In this document: positions 45,422-53,976 of the stretch, piece after piece
Layout of the letters: every line of letters begins with the position of its first letter
Position numbering within the stretch: the stretch's first letter is position 1
Source of the DNA: Bifidobacterium choerinum
Lineage (GTDB): Bacteria; Actinomycetota; Actinomycetes; Actinomycetales; Bifidobacteriaceae
NCBI RefSeq assembly: GCF_000741135.1
Contig: NZ_JGYU01000002.1
Coordinates: forward strand, 222,022-286,021
Direction: 5' to 3'
DNA: 64,000 bases
Translations under genes and position numbers: made by a program
The notes under the pieces: model-generated
Told to the model about the DNA's origin: nothing
What the model saw: only the letters and a program-made list of their open reading frames with translations
Database searches by the model: none

Positions 45422-48171
45422 GCCGAATGCCTCCCCTCATGCTGTCCGTGGTGCGGCCGCAGGCCGTGCACGCTCCTCTCGAGCCGTTCGCGCAGCTCGT
45501 GCAGATCGAGGTCGAGCGTGTCCTCGAGGTCGCTCATGTCGTCCTCTTCCTCTTCCTCTTCTTCCTCGTCATCGTCGTCGGCGATCGTCTTGGCGGCCTT
45601 CGCGTAGCTCTTCGCGAATCTCGGCTTCGACGGCAACGTGATGATGCCGTGGTTGAGCACGAGCTCGCGCAGCGCGTCCTTGTCGAGCGTGCCGAGTTCG
45701 GCCGCCCGGCGCAGGCTGTTGCGGATCGATTCGACGACCATCAGGAAGATGATGATGCACAGGATCCATACGATCCACGTCGCCAATGCGATGAGCTTCG
45801 TGCCGTTCGTGAACGAGAACGTGATGAACAATACGACCGGCACGATGAAGCCGGCGACGAGCGCGCCGCGCATCAGCTTCGGATAGAGTCGCGCGAACCT
45901 CGTGGCGCGCGCCTGCACCTGCTTGCGGTAGTCCTCCTGGTTCGACAGCACGGCGACGGCCTGCCTGATGCTGAACTTGTGCGTCGGCGTGTAGACGTGT
46001 TCGCTGTAGACCATGTCCGCCTCGTTGAGCTCGCGCGAGAACAGGTGGTTGAGGTTCGACATGAGCGGGCGCAGCCCCAGGCCGATCGCGAAGGCGATCG
46101 CCATGAACAGCACGAGCATCAGCATGTCCTTCGCCCAGTGGCCGTCGTAGAAGCCGCCGATCGTCTCGCGGAACGCGCCGATCGAATAGGTGAAGGGGAA
46201 CATCGGGTAGAGCGCACGGTAGAAGCCCGGCATCATCTCGATCGGGTACAGGCCGGAGGCGCCGGGGATCTGCACCATGATGAGCGCGACGACGAGCGCC
46301 TTGCCGACGTGCATGAAGGTCGCCGACAATGCGTACGCGATCGAGACGTAGACGATCGACGTGAACCATGCGGTGAAGATGAACAGCGCCGCGTTCTTCA
46401 TCTGCACATGGACGACGATGTCGCCGATCGCGCAGACGATGCCCTGCATGCCGGCGATCAGTGCGAGCAGCAGGAAGCGTGCGAGGTAGGTCTGCCACAT
46501 CTTCGGGTCGCGTCCTTCGAGGCCCTCGTGGTCGACCTCGAGGCGGATGAGCACCATCAGCATGAACGCGCCGACCCACAGCGCGAGGCTCGTGAACAGC
46601 GGCGCCATCGCCGAGCCGTAGGTGTCCACCGGGTAGAGCGTGTGCGTCTTGAGCACCGTCGGCGACAGCATGAAGTTCGCGATGCGCGAGACGTCGACGT
46701 CGCCGTCGGTGCCGGTGAACTGCGCGAGCAGGTCGGTGTTCGCAAGCGAGCGCAGATCGGTCGACGTCGTGTCGAGACGGTCGGTGAAGGTCTTGAGCAG
46801 GCTGTCGGTGCTCTTGAGCGACGCGTCGGCGTCGTCGCTGATCGAGTCGATCTGGTCGAGCACGAGCTTCGCCTGCGCCGACAGCGACGCCTGCCCGTTG
46901 AGCGAGCCGGCGAGCGCGCCGCTCGTGCCGGCGAGCGAGCTCAGGCCGGCGTTGAGCTGCGGCAGCGCCGACGTGTTGATCGTCGTGCGCGCGCCGGCGA
47001 GCGAGTCGATCGTCGACGTCGACGTCGTCGAGAACTGGTTGATCGTGGCGAGCGAGTCCGTCGCGGCTTGCTGCGTCGATTTGTTCAGTTCGGTGAGCGA
47101 GGCGAGCGTCTGCGCGGATTTGCGGTTCTCCTGCTCGAGCAGCGTCACGATCTCGTTGATCTGCTCGGACAATGGGTTGTCCGGCAGGTTTTTCAGGTCG
47201 TCGAGGATCCGCGCCGTGTCCTCGTTCACCGTCGTCATGTTGCCAAGGGCGGCGCTGGTCGCGCCGCTCGCCGCGAGGACGCCGTTCGCGACGCGCGTCG
47301 CGTCGGTCGACGCGCGGCCGGTTGCCTGCAGCATCAGGTTGCCGCCCTTGTCCAGCTGGTTCGACGCGTCCGCGGCGAAGGTGTTGATCGAGCCCTGCGA
47401 CTTTGTCAGCAGGTCGCCCGCCGTCGTCAGGCCGTCGCTTGCGCTCGTCGATGCCGCCGTGACGGCGTCGAGCGCCTCGCGCGCCGCCGCCGTCTTCGAT
47501 TTCGTCTTGCCGAGCGTCTCGCGCAGCTGCGCGATCATCGCGCGCGCGTCGTCGAGGTTGGATTTCGTCTTGTCCAGCTGTGCCGTCATCTTCGCGACCG
47601 TCGCATTGGAGTCGTCCTTGATCTTCGTGTTCGTCTTGTTGACGATGTCGCCGAGGACGCCGCTGACGGTGGAGACGAAGGTGCTGTTGATCTGGCGGTC
47701 GACGGTCGTCGCGCCGACGCCGGTGATTTTCGGTGCGACCGGGTTCGCCTTTTCGTTGACGTAGTAGTCGATCTGCGGGCGGTTCGCGGTGTCGGTGAGC
47801 ACGTCGGCGATGCGCTCGCTGAAATCGGACGGGATGACGATCGCCGCGTAGCATCGTGCGGATTCGACGCATTCCATCGCCTCGGCGCGGCTCATGAAGT
47901 CCCAGCCGAGCTGATGGTTCTTTTTGAGCGTGTCCTCAATCTGGTCGCCAAGCTTGAGCTTGCCCATAAGGTCGCTGTTCGCGCCGCGGTCGTCGTTCGC
48001 GACGGCGACGCGGATGCCGCTTGTGCTGCCGTAGGGGTTCCAGAAGCCGACAATGTTGAACCACGCGTACAGCGGGGGGATGAAGGTCAGGCCGAAGATG
48101 ATGACCCAGGCGGTGGGGACGCGCAGCAGACGCTTGAGGTCTCTGCCGAGAATGAACCATATGTTGCGCAT
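45418..48171 (-). CDS. YhgE/Pip-family membrane protein, long form with acidic tail
   Basis: 917 residues, paralogue of the next gene. N-terminal GLTFIPPLYAWFNIVGFWNP and IRVAVANDDRG are family signatures. A coiled-coil-rich outside region (about 170-500) leads to the ABC-2-like membrane part. Beyond the usual end it has an extra membrane-linked region and a cytoplasmic tail with an uninterrupted acidic run of about 15 residues (around 870), then a mixed-charge helix and a His-rich end. First gene of the operon, under tandem palindromes at 48264-48299. It probably forms a heteromeric envelope complex with the shorter protein. Confidence 0.88.
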   Translation of the reverse strand: MRNIWFILGRDLKRLLRVPTAWVIIFGLTFIPPLYAWFNIVGFWNPYGSTSGIRVAVANDDRGANSDLMGKLKLGDQIEDTLKKNHQLGWDFMSRAEAMECVESARCYAAIVIPSDFSERIADVLTDTANRPQIDYYVNEKANPVAPKITGVGATTVDRQINSTFVSTVSGVLGDIVNKTNTKIKDDSNATVAKMTAQLDKTKSNLDDARAMIAQLRETLGKTKSKTAAAREALDAVTAASTSASDGLTTAGDLLTKSQGSINTFAADASNQLDKGGNLMLQATGRASTDATRVANGVLAASGATSAALGNMTTVNEDTARILDDLKNLPDNPLSEQINEIVTLLEQENRKSAQTLASLTELNKSTQQAATDSLATINQFSTTSTSTIDSLAGARTTINTSALPQLNAGLSSLAGTSGALAGSLNGQASLSAQAKLVLDQIDSISDDADASLKSTDSLLKTFTDRLDTTSTDLRSLANTDLLAQFTGTDGDVDVSRIANFMLSPTVLKTHTLYPVDTYGSAMAPLFTSLALWVGAFMLMVLIRLEVDHEGLEGRDPKMWQTYLARFLLLALIAGMQGIVCAIGDIVVHVQMKNAALFIFTAWFTSIVYVSIAYALSATFMHVGKALVVALIMVQIPGASGLYPIEMMPGFYRALYPMFPFTYSIGAFRETIGGFYDGHWAKDMLMLVLFMAIAFAIGLGLRPLMSNLNHLFSRELNEADMVYSEHVYTPTHKFSIRQAVAVLSNQEDYRKQVQARATRFARLYPKLMRGALVAGFIVPVVLFITFSFTNGTKLIALATWIVWILCIIIFLMVVESIRNSLRRAAELGTLDKDALRELVLNHGIITLPSKPRFAKSYAKAAKTIADDDDEEEEEEEEDDMSDLEDTLDLDLHELRERLERSVHGLRPHHGQHEGRHSA

Positions 48172-48263
48172 GGTGCCTCTGCTCCTCGTGTTCCTCGGTG
48201 CTCTGATGGTGCGGGTCGCGACGGCAGCGCGTCGGCGGCCGTCATACGGACAGCAACCTTATA

Positions 48264-48299
48264 CGCTACGGTGTACGTAGCGCTACGGATGCTGTAGCG
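48264..48299. promoter_or_regulatory. Tandem overlapping operators for the YhgE/Pip-TetR operon
   Basis: CGCTACG-5 bp-CGTAGCG (48264-48282) is perfect and is followed, sharing two bases, by CGCTACG-5 bp-TGTAGCG (48281-48299). Spacing between centres is 17 bp, and the minus-strand promoter of the operon should lie here. Confidence 0.8.
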
Positions 48300-48421
48300 T
48301 TTGCGTGTCGATGCCGTGGCTGCGGCTGCTTCCTACCATTGTGCGACGCCGCTTCGGCGGACGCTTTTGCTGAAGAAGAACACGGGGAGGGGAGGCTGAA
48401 CGGTGGGGTGTGTGGCGGCCG

Positions 48422-48510
48422 CGGCAGTCAGTGGTTGAGCTCAATCGCGTACTGCCGCCGGAGGGTTGATCGGTGGCAGTCTGTAGTTGACTTCAATCAC
48501 GGACTGCCGT
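48422..48510. repeat. Two palindromic units, 52-bp period
   Basis: GGCAGT...ACTGCC units begin at 48423 and 48475, each with a central TTGARCTCAA or TTGACTTCAA element. They match the units at 33590-33935. No gene is supported between 48300 and 48616. Confidence 0.8.
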
Positions 48511-48616
48511 ATTGGGCGAACTGGGGGCGGTGGGGGTGGGGATGGGAACGCCGCGCGGGCGGGGCGCGGCGTTGGGGCGGTTTGCAGTGTGGTGAGTTTT
48601 TGCAGTGCGGTGCGAT

Positions 48617-49198
48617 TTACAGGTTGAGGAGGTCACCGTACCACACGTAGCTGCTCTCCTTTTCGGAGTTGGAATCGGAATCGCTGGAGTCGTCCGAGCC
48701 GTTGCGGTCGGACTTGTCGGAATCGCGCGAATCCGATCCGTCACGGCCCTCGAGACGTTGACGGTTGCCGCGCATGCCGCGGCCGCCTTCAAAGCCCCGC
48801 ATATCCATGCCGCCCATGTCGCCGCCTTCGCCGTCTTCGGGCATCAGTTGCTCGAGCTGCTCGTCGGTGCTGTGCGCGAACGGTGCCATATGGCGCCCGG
48901 ACTGGCCGGAATCGTGCAGCGCGTTCGTGATCGCGCTGCCAGCGACGCCGGCGCCGAGACCGCAGGCGAGGCTGATGCCGACGATGAACGCCGTCATCTT
49001 GCCACTCAGCTTGTCATGGATGCGCGTGGTCGCGCCGTTCTGCGGCGGCGTCGGACTCGCCGTGTACATCGGTGTGGCCGGACGCTGCGTGAAATCGTAG
49101 TTGTATGCCTTCGTCGAATCGACCGGCTGCTGCGCGACCGTCGGCGTCTCGTCCGCGTTCGTCGCGGTGTTCTGGATGTCGTGATCGTGATTCGTCAT
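48617..49198 (-). CDS. Single-helix membrane protein with Ser/Asp-rich outer part
   Basis: 193 residues. A 65-residue cytoplasmic part poor in order (PTPPQNG-type sequence) precedes one helix (MTAFIVGISLACGLGAGVAGSAI). The outer part is rich in Met, Gly and Arg (GGDMGGMDMRGFEGGRGMRG), then Ser/Asp repeats (DSRDSDKSDRNGSDDSSD) and an end YVWYGDLLNL. Low-complexity sequence makes family assignment impossible; it resembles cell-surface or stress proteins. GAAGGA precedes the ATG. Confidence 0.65.
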   Translation of the reverse strand: MTNHDHDIQNTATNADETPTVAQQPVDSTKAYNYDFTQRPATPMYTASPTPPQNGATTRIHDKLSGKMTAFIVGISLACGLGAGVAGSAITNALHDSGQSGRHMAPFAHSTDEQLEQLMPEDGEGGDMGGMDMRGFEGGRGMRGNRQRLEGRDGSDSRDSDKSDRNGSDDSSDSDSNSEKESSYVWYGDLLNL

Positions 49199-49386
49199 GA
49201 TGGTCCTTCATGTGATTCGATGCGCGTGCACATGCAACGCGCGTTTGCTGACGGAACCATCTCAGTCGATAATTATTGGACATCGCTTGACGCCGGATTG
49301 CAAACGGCTTCGGAATCGCTGAAAGCCCACTGAAAACACGGATTCTTCACATTGTTCCACGCTGCGCATGCGCGCGGACGCCCACC

Positions 49387-50268
49387 TTAGGCGGCGAGAA
49401 AATCGGCGATTGTCGCACCGTCCGCAAGTCCCATCCGGTAGAGACGCCCGATCGCGTCGGCGTCGCGGGTGAGCGTGCTCATGCCGTCGATCGACTGCGG
49501 CGCGACGATGCAGGCTTTGCCGGCGCGCGCGAGCCGCTCGACGAGGTCGAGCTCCTCGTTGTAGGACGGCGCGCGGTGGGCGAGTGCGCGCGCCGCCTTC
49601 GGGTAGCGCAGCCGCAGCAGCGTCGAGCTGCCGGCGTCGTGCGAGGCCTTGCGCCGGAAGTCGCGTGGCCGCGTGAGGATGACGACGACTTTGTCGCAGC
49701 CGTCGGCGAAGGCCTGCCGCACCGGAATCGGATCGCTGATTGTGCCGTCGAAATACGGGACGCCGTCGATGACGTACGGGCGGTCGATGACGGGCAGGCA
49801 CGCGGTGGCCTTGAGCGCGTCGTAATCATCCTGCCGCATATGCTCCGGGCCGAAATACTCGGGGGTGCCGCTGAGCGCGTTCGTCACGGTGATGCGATAC
49901 GGCACCCCGCCGCACGTCAACGCGTCGTAATCGAGCGGATCCTCGCCGCTGGCGTTCATCAACGTGCCGTAGATGTAGTCGAGGCCGAGAAACGAGCCGG
50001 TGCGCAGCAGATTGCCGACGCCCATGTATGCGGGGCGCGACGAGTAGTCCGCGTAGAAACGGAAGGCGCGCCCGCGCTGCCCGGCGAGATACGACGTGAC
50101 GTTGGCGGCGCCGGCGGAGACGCCGAGCCCGTAGTCGAAACGCACATCGTGGTCGAGGCACCAGTCGAGCACGCCGGCGCCGTACGCGCTGCGCAGGCCG
50201 CCGCCGACGTCGATGACGCCGATTTTCGGACGCGCGGCGGTGATGGCGGCGGACGACGAACTCGACAT
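49387..50268 (-). CDS. Patatin-like phospholipase
   Basis: 293 residues. Features in order: oxyanion loop VGGGLRSAYGAGV, nucleophile GVSAG, and catalytic Asp in YFDGTISDPIPV, which together are the Ser-Asp dyad of bacterial patatins (RssA/YjjU-like). It should hydrolyse acyl esters of lipids in the cytosol or at the membrane face. The start at 50268 is backed by AAAGGG; the frame extends to 50382 without support. It is divergent from the TetR gene at 50406, which could control it. Confidence 0.9.
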   Translation of the reverse strand: MSSSSSAAITAARPKIGVIDVGGGLRSAYGAGVLDWCLDHDVRFDYGLGVSAGAANVTSYLAGQRGRAFRFYADYSSRPAYMGVGNLLRTGSFLGLDYIYGTLMNASGEDPLDYDALTCGGVPYRITVTNALSGTPEYFGPEHMRQDDYDALKATACLPVIDRPYVIDGVPYFDGTISDPIPVRQAFADGCDKVVVILTRPRDFRRKASHDAGSSTLLRLRYPKAARALAHRAPSYNEELDLVERLARAGKACIVAPQSIDGMSTLTRDADAIGRLYRMGLADGATIADFLAA

Positions 50269-50405
50269 GGGCACCCTTTCGACGAACTGCGGGCCGCATA
50301 CGACCCAAGTGACTACCCATTCAAATGCGTCGACGGCGCGTTCAGACGAGGGGAGGGCTGCAAAAACGACGAAAGTGTCCACCGTCGTCGTCTATGCTGA
50401 CGGCG

Positions 50406-51029
50406 ATGACGGAAACGAATCCGTATGCGGATGTGCTCGAGCTGACCCATCCGCCGACGCAGACGCCGGCGCGGCGGCAGATCGAACGCGCGCTCGTCGA
50501 CTGGATGCACGACACCGGCAAAGGTGCCGCCGAAATCACCGTCTGCGCGCTCGCGAAACGCGCGTTCGTCGCGCGCAGCACGTTCTACAAGAACTACGCG
50601 CACGCCGATGCCGTGCTCGACGTCATCGAACAGCGCATCCTCGCCGAGCTGTGCGACGCCGGCGACGCGATGCGGGCGCTCGCGCGCGGCGGCGCGTCGG
50701 CGACCGAATCCTATGACGCCTTCGTGCGTGTGCTGCACCGGCATGAGGATGAATTTCGACTGCTGCTCGTCGAGTTGCCGTCGGCGCGTTTTGTCGATCG
50801 ATGGAAGCGCATGCTCGGCTACCACTTCTGGGAGCGGCTGTTCACCGACGGCGCCCGCGAGCAGCGGCTGCGGCCGTCGACCGTCAACCGCGCGCTTGTG
50901 CTTGAGATGATCGCGAGTGCGTTCATCTCGGGCGTGCGTTTCTGGCTGATGACGCCGGAACGCGTGGAGATCCCCGAAATCAAGGCGTTGATTCTGCGGC
51001 TGATTCGCGACATTGACGAGGTGTGGTGA
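50406..51029 (+). CDS. TetR-family regulator
   Basis: 207 residues. Helix-turn-helix: IERALVDWMHDTGKGAAEITVCALAKRAFVARSTFYKNY, then a TetR_C-like effector domain. No Shine-Dalgarno precedes the ATGs at 50394 or 50406; TATGCT at 50393-50398 sits seven bases before 50406, so a leaderless message is plausible. It is divergent from the patatin gene with 137 bp between. The ligand is unknown. Confidence 0.85.
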   Translation: MTETNPYADVLELTHPPTQTPARRQIERALVDWMHDTGKGAAEITVCALAKRAFVARSTFYKNYAHADAVLDVIEQRILAELCDAGDAMRALARGGASATESYDAFVRVLHRHEDEFRLLLVELPSARFVDRWKRMLGYHFWERLFTDGAREQRLRPSTVNRALVLEMIASAFISGVRFWLMTPERVEIPEIKALILRLIRDIDEVW

Positions 51030-51062
51030 GTGCACGGGTGTGCGCGTGCGGTCGCCTGCTGT

Positions 51063-51104
51063 GCGCATATCTCAATAGTTTCCGGGAAGTGTCGAGATAT
51101 GCGC
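51063..51104. repeat. Dispersed hairpin repeat, copy 4
   Basis: GCGCATATCTC (51063-51073) with GAGATATGCGC (51094-51104), perfect 11 bp, loop containing TTTCCGGGAA. Confidence 0.75.
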
Positions 51105-51248
51105 GGACGTCCGGCTTCGAATGGGGCATGATGTGCGTTGGTGTGCGGTTCGTGTGCAAAAGCGTGCTGTTGGACTGGGGTCATGGTTGATGTTGTGCAG
51201 TTGCGCCGATAGGCGTCATGGGGCTGCCGGCGTCGGATTGCAGCTTGG

Positions 51249-51288
51249 GCGCATAACTCGATAGTTTGAGGGAAACCTCGAGCTATGC
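51249..51288. repeat. Dispersed hairpin repeat, copy 5
   Basis: GCGCATAACTCGA (51249-51261) with TCGAGCTATGC (51278-51288), loop containing GAGGGAAAC. Nothing else is supported between 51030 and 51370. Confidence 0.75.
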
Positions 51289-51375
51289 GGCGCCGGGGCT
51301 GGGACAGGTGGCGAGATGATGATGGGTGAGCATGAGCGGGGCCGATGGGGCGCTGGCGCCGTCGATGGGTGAGAC

Positions 51376-51411
51376 GCGATGGATGTTTGGGGCGGGTTGG
51401 CTGGGCTGTAG
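51376..51411 (+). pseudogene. Relic 3' end of an older tyrosine integrase gene
   Basis: The last codons read DVWGGLAGL-stop, against DAWGGLEGL-stop at the end of the live integrase (59365). The bases after both stops are also alike (TTTTATCGCTGAAT) and the distance from the stop to the attachment core is 145 bases here and 144 there. Everything upstream of this end has been lost. Confidence 0.75.
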
Positions 51412-51530
51412 GGGTTTTATCGCTGAATGTGCACCCAAAGTGCACTCAAACAAGGGTGCGGACTGCCGGCGCACGGATATGGTGAAGGCTCTGAATCGTT
51501 GGGATTCCAATGGTTCAGAGCCTTGCTCGG

Positions 51531-51570
51531 TACCCCCCGTGGGATTCGAACCCACAACCCACGACTTAAA
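51531..51570 (-). other. tRNA-Lys 3' fragment at attL
   Basis: Matches the 3' part of a tRNA: anticodon-arm TTTAAGTCGT, T-arm GTGGG-TTCGAAT-CCCAC and acceptor strand GGGGGGT with a following ACC, but no encoded CCA. The 5' part is absent. It is the copy left behind when the element integrated. Confidence 0.85.
51556..51570. repeat. attL core
   Basis: AACCCACGACTTAAA, identical to 59509-59523 and lying within the anticodon arm of tRNA-Lys. Confidence 0.85.
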
Positions 51571-51658
51571 TTAGGGCGGTTAGAGGCGGTTAGCGGGCTT
51601 TATCTCTAGTGTGCTTAACCCCTTGAAATTGCTGGAATCTTTTAGCGGTAGTGGGAAA

Positions 51659-51697
51659 GCTTTTATCGCTGAATCAGTCCCTATACAGTCCCTTTTC
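51659..51697. promoter_or_regulatory. Left arm-type integrase sites
   Basis: A 39-bp sequence repeated at 59367-59405 with one or two changes. Inside it CAGTCCC occurs twice, ten bases apart. In the circular form the two copies would flank attP, as expected for arm sites of lambda-type integrases. Confidence 0.7.
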
Positions 51698-51757
51698 TGC
51701 ATGGGAGCACGCCATGTCCTTGCCGGTGTGCGTCGGCGTATGGTTCCGTCTCCGCTT

Positions 51758-51843
51758 GTTACCGTCCTGAAAACGCGTTACCCGCGTTACCCGCGTTACT
51801 GCAACGTTTTCGGCCGTTACTGTGCTGTTACTTTCTGTTACGT
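51758..51843. repeat. Iteron-like array C (inverted)
   Basis: Seven GTTAC boxes; read on the minus strand the spacing is 10, 11, 21, 9, 9, 19, the same as arrays A and B on the right side. It lies upstream of the AlpA-headed operon. Confidence 0.85.
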
Positions 51844-51970
51844 TCGGAAATGTTCGCTTTGTGGATAGGTGGTGCGACACGCCGAAACAACTGTGAAATT
51901 TGCAGATATCACGTTAGCGTCGTATATCTGTAGATGTGATAAATGCAAGATTCGCACTAAGGAGGTTGGG

Positions 51971-52159
51971 ATGCAGTACATCAGCATCGACGAGCTTGGG
52001 AGCCTGATGGGCCTTTCTCGCCATTCGATCTACCGCCGGCGGACGTATATGCCGGAAACTGTGCCGCCGGCAATAAAGATCGGTGGGCGGCTTCGGTGGA
52101 ATGCCGACACTGTCGATGAATGGCTGAAAGCCCACGAAGAAAAGGAGGAGACGAGATGA
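51971..52159 (+). CDS. AlpA/MerR-like DNA-binding protein (probable excisionase)
   Basis: 62 residues. The winged helix-turn-helix reads YISIDELGSLMGLSRHSIYRRR followed by PPAIKIGGRLRWNADTVDEWL, the pattern of AlpA-type phage regulators and excisionases. In P4-like satellites AlpA drives expression of the integrase and excision, so a control or Xis role is likely here. The ATG follows a perfect AAGGAGGT at normal distance; the ORF upstream is not coding. First gene of a tightly packed operon running to 55737. Confidence 0.85.
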   Translation: MQYISIDELGSLMGLSRHSIYRRRTYMPETVPPAIKIGGRLRWNADTVDEWLKAHEEKEETR

Positions 52160-52542
52160 CTAGGAAGAAGCCACTCGAGGCGGAGATGACGCTGATCGAC
52201 GAGCTGGTCGTCGTCCTCGCCACGCTCGCCGCGCAGATGTCGGCCGCCGTGGCGGAAATCAACGACGCGAACGTCGGCGCCGTCGTATCCATCCGCCACA
52301 TTGCAAGGCTGATTACCTACATATCGAACTCTGTCGCGGTGGCGAAAGCATCGAACGACACGCCGCCCGAACGGGCGCGAATCGTGTCGTCTCTGCTCTC
52401 GACACTTCGGCAGTTGGAATCGGACGAGCGGATGCAACTGGACACCCGCCGCGCCGTGTCTGCGCAGCATGAGCTTTCCATTACGACGGCGACGATCGCG
52501 CAGGTCTTGGCAGTCGTCGGCGACGAGGAGGTGGCCGCATGA
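52156..52542 (+). CDS. Hypothetical protein of the element
   Basis: 128 residues, start overlapping the previous stop (ATGA) with AAGGAGGAG upstream. Largely helical, acidic start then hydrophobic-amphipathic stretch (LIDELVVVLATLAAQMSAAVAEI). No family recognised. Confidence 0.7.
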   Translation: MTRKKPLEAEMTLIDELVVVLATLAAQMSAAVAEINDANVGAVVSIRHIARLITYISNSVAVAKASNDTPPERARIVSSLLSTLRQLESDERMQLDTRRAVSAQHELSITTATIAQVLAVVGDEEVAA

Positions 52543-52721
52543 GCATGATGGCCCCGTCCTTGGCTGAATCGCCGCTGGTGCGGTTCACGATTCCGGAGCG
52601 CGAATACGTCGGCGACGGCATCCCACGTGCATTCAACGGTAAACCGTTGCCGTGGGTGGCGGAACTCGAAAAAGATGCAGCTGAGGGGAGAGACGACTAT
52701 GGGCGCGAAGATCGCAGCTGA
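52539..52721 (+). CDS. Small hypothetical protein of the element
   Basis: 60 residues, ATGA overlap with the gene before it, and its end overlaps the DUF3631 gene by 23 bases. Sequence includes VRFTIPEREYVGDGIPRAFN. Dense packing supports it as a real gene; function unknown. Confidence 0.6.
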   Translation: MSMMAPSLAESPLVRFTIPEREYVGDGIPRAFNGKPLPWVAELEKDAAEGRDDYGREDRS

Positions 52722-53976
52722 TAAGAAGACGGCGGCGACGGCGGAGATGCTGTTGGAGCACGTCAACCGTGTCGCGGCGGCAACAGAGGAGGCAATTACG
52801 GCGCAGAAAAACGAAACATTCGTGGAACCCGAGGAAGCCACGATGCCGGTGCCTGACGGGGCCCGACTGCTCAACGACGTCGCAGATTGGATCGCCGGAT
52901 ACGTCGCGTTCCCGAGCCCGGTGTGGGCGCGTATCTGTGCGTTGTGGGTGGGGCACGCCTGGCTCATTGAAGGCTTTTACACGACACCGCGATTGCTGTT
53001 CGTCAGCCCGGAGAAGCGTTCTGGGAAGACGCGCGCCCAAGAAGTCGTGTCGGCGCTGTGCCCGAACCCGGTCAACGCTATCAACGTATCCGCAGCATAC
53101 CTGTTCAGGAAACTCGAAGCGGAGGAGGGCGAACGCATTCCGACGATCTTCATCGATGAAACGGATGCGCTGTTCATAGGCAAGACAGAGAACGCCGAAG
53201 CTGTCCGAGCCATCGTGAACGGAGGTTATCGGCGCGGCGCGGTCGTTGGGCGCGTGGAAATCAAGAACAAAGACGTGCAGCCGCGCGACTTTCCGGTGTT
53301 CTCGGCAACGTGTCTCGCCGGTATCGGGAACCTGCCTGACACCATCGAAGACCGGGCGATTATTTGCCATATGAAGCGTCGGCTGGCGACGGAGCAGATC
53401 CGCCCGTACCGCGAACGTCTGGTGGACAAGGAAAGCGCAAAGCTTCGCGACCAGCTGGAAGCCTGGAGCGCCGACAAGATCGGCATACTCGAAGAATATG
53501 GCGAAGACGACTACCCGACGCTGCCGCCGGCAGTCCATGATCGCGTGGCCGATGTGTGGGAACCGCTCTTCGTTGTCGCGCAGCTTGCGGGCGGGAATTG
53601 GCCCGAATGGTTGGCCTCTGTGGCTCCGGGAATCATCGAGGAACAGCAGAGCGAACCGCAGTCGTTGGGCGAGATGCTGCTCGCAGACATTCGCGTCGTG
53701 TTCGATACGATGCAGGTTGAGCGCGTGCAGGCGAAGGAGCTCGCCACAGAGCTCAACAAGATGGACGAGCGGCCGTGGGCGACGATGGGCCCTGATGGCG
53801 GAGGCGTCACGCCGGCGTTCATCGCGAAGACACTCAAGAACTTCGGTGTCCGATCGTCGCATACCGTCAATTTCGGCGGCGTCAGGGCTCGAGGGTTCAT
53901 GCGTGACGACTTCGTTGACGCCTGGACGAGATACGTACCTGAACAAGATCCAAAGGAAGGAAAAACCGATGACTGA
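52699..53976 (+). CDS. DUF3631 P-loop ATPase (replication-type)
   Basis: 425 residues. The ATPase core has a Walker A-like SPEKRSGKT (about residues 104-112) and Walker B TIFIDETDALF. The DUF3631 hallmark follows: NGGYRRGAVVGRV, then FPVFSATCLAGIGNLPDTIEDRAIICHMKRR. DUF3631 proteins occur in phage, plasmid and satellite replication modules of Actinobacteria, often with a primase; no primase domain is seen here. It probably acts as helicase or initiator at the iteron arrays. Start ATG 52699 is chosen; the longer frame lies in the preceding gene. Confidence 0.85.
   Translation: MGAKIAADKKTAATAEMLLEHVNRVAAATEEAITAQKNETFVEPEEATMPVPDGARLLNDVADWIAGYVAFPSPVWARICALWVGHAWLIEGFYTTPRLLFVSPEKRSGKTRAQEVVSALCPNPVNAINVSAAYLFRKLEAEEGERIPTIFIDETDALFIGKTENAEAVRAIVNGGYRRGAVVGRVEIKNKDVQPRDFPVFSATCLAGIGNLPDTIEDRAIICHMKRRLATEQIRPYRERLVDKESAKLRDQLEAWSADKIGILEEYGEDDYPTLPPAVHDRVADVWEPLFVVAQLAGGNWPEWLASVAPGIIEEQQSEPQSLGEMLLADIRVVFDTMQVERVQAKELATELNKMDERPWATMGPDGGGVTPAFIAKTLKNFGVRSSHTVNFGGVRARGFMRDDFVDAWTRYVPEQDPKEGKTDD

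Noticed and set aside
51531..51570. Second tRNA gene
   Set aside because: Only the 3' half is present and sequence diverges upstream of the anticodon arm; it is an att remnant.
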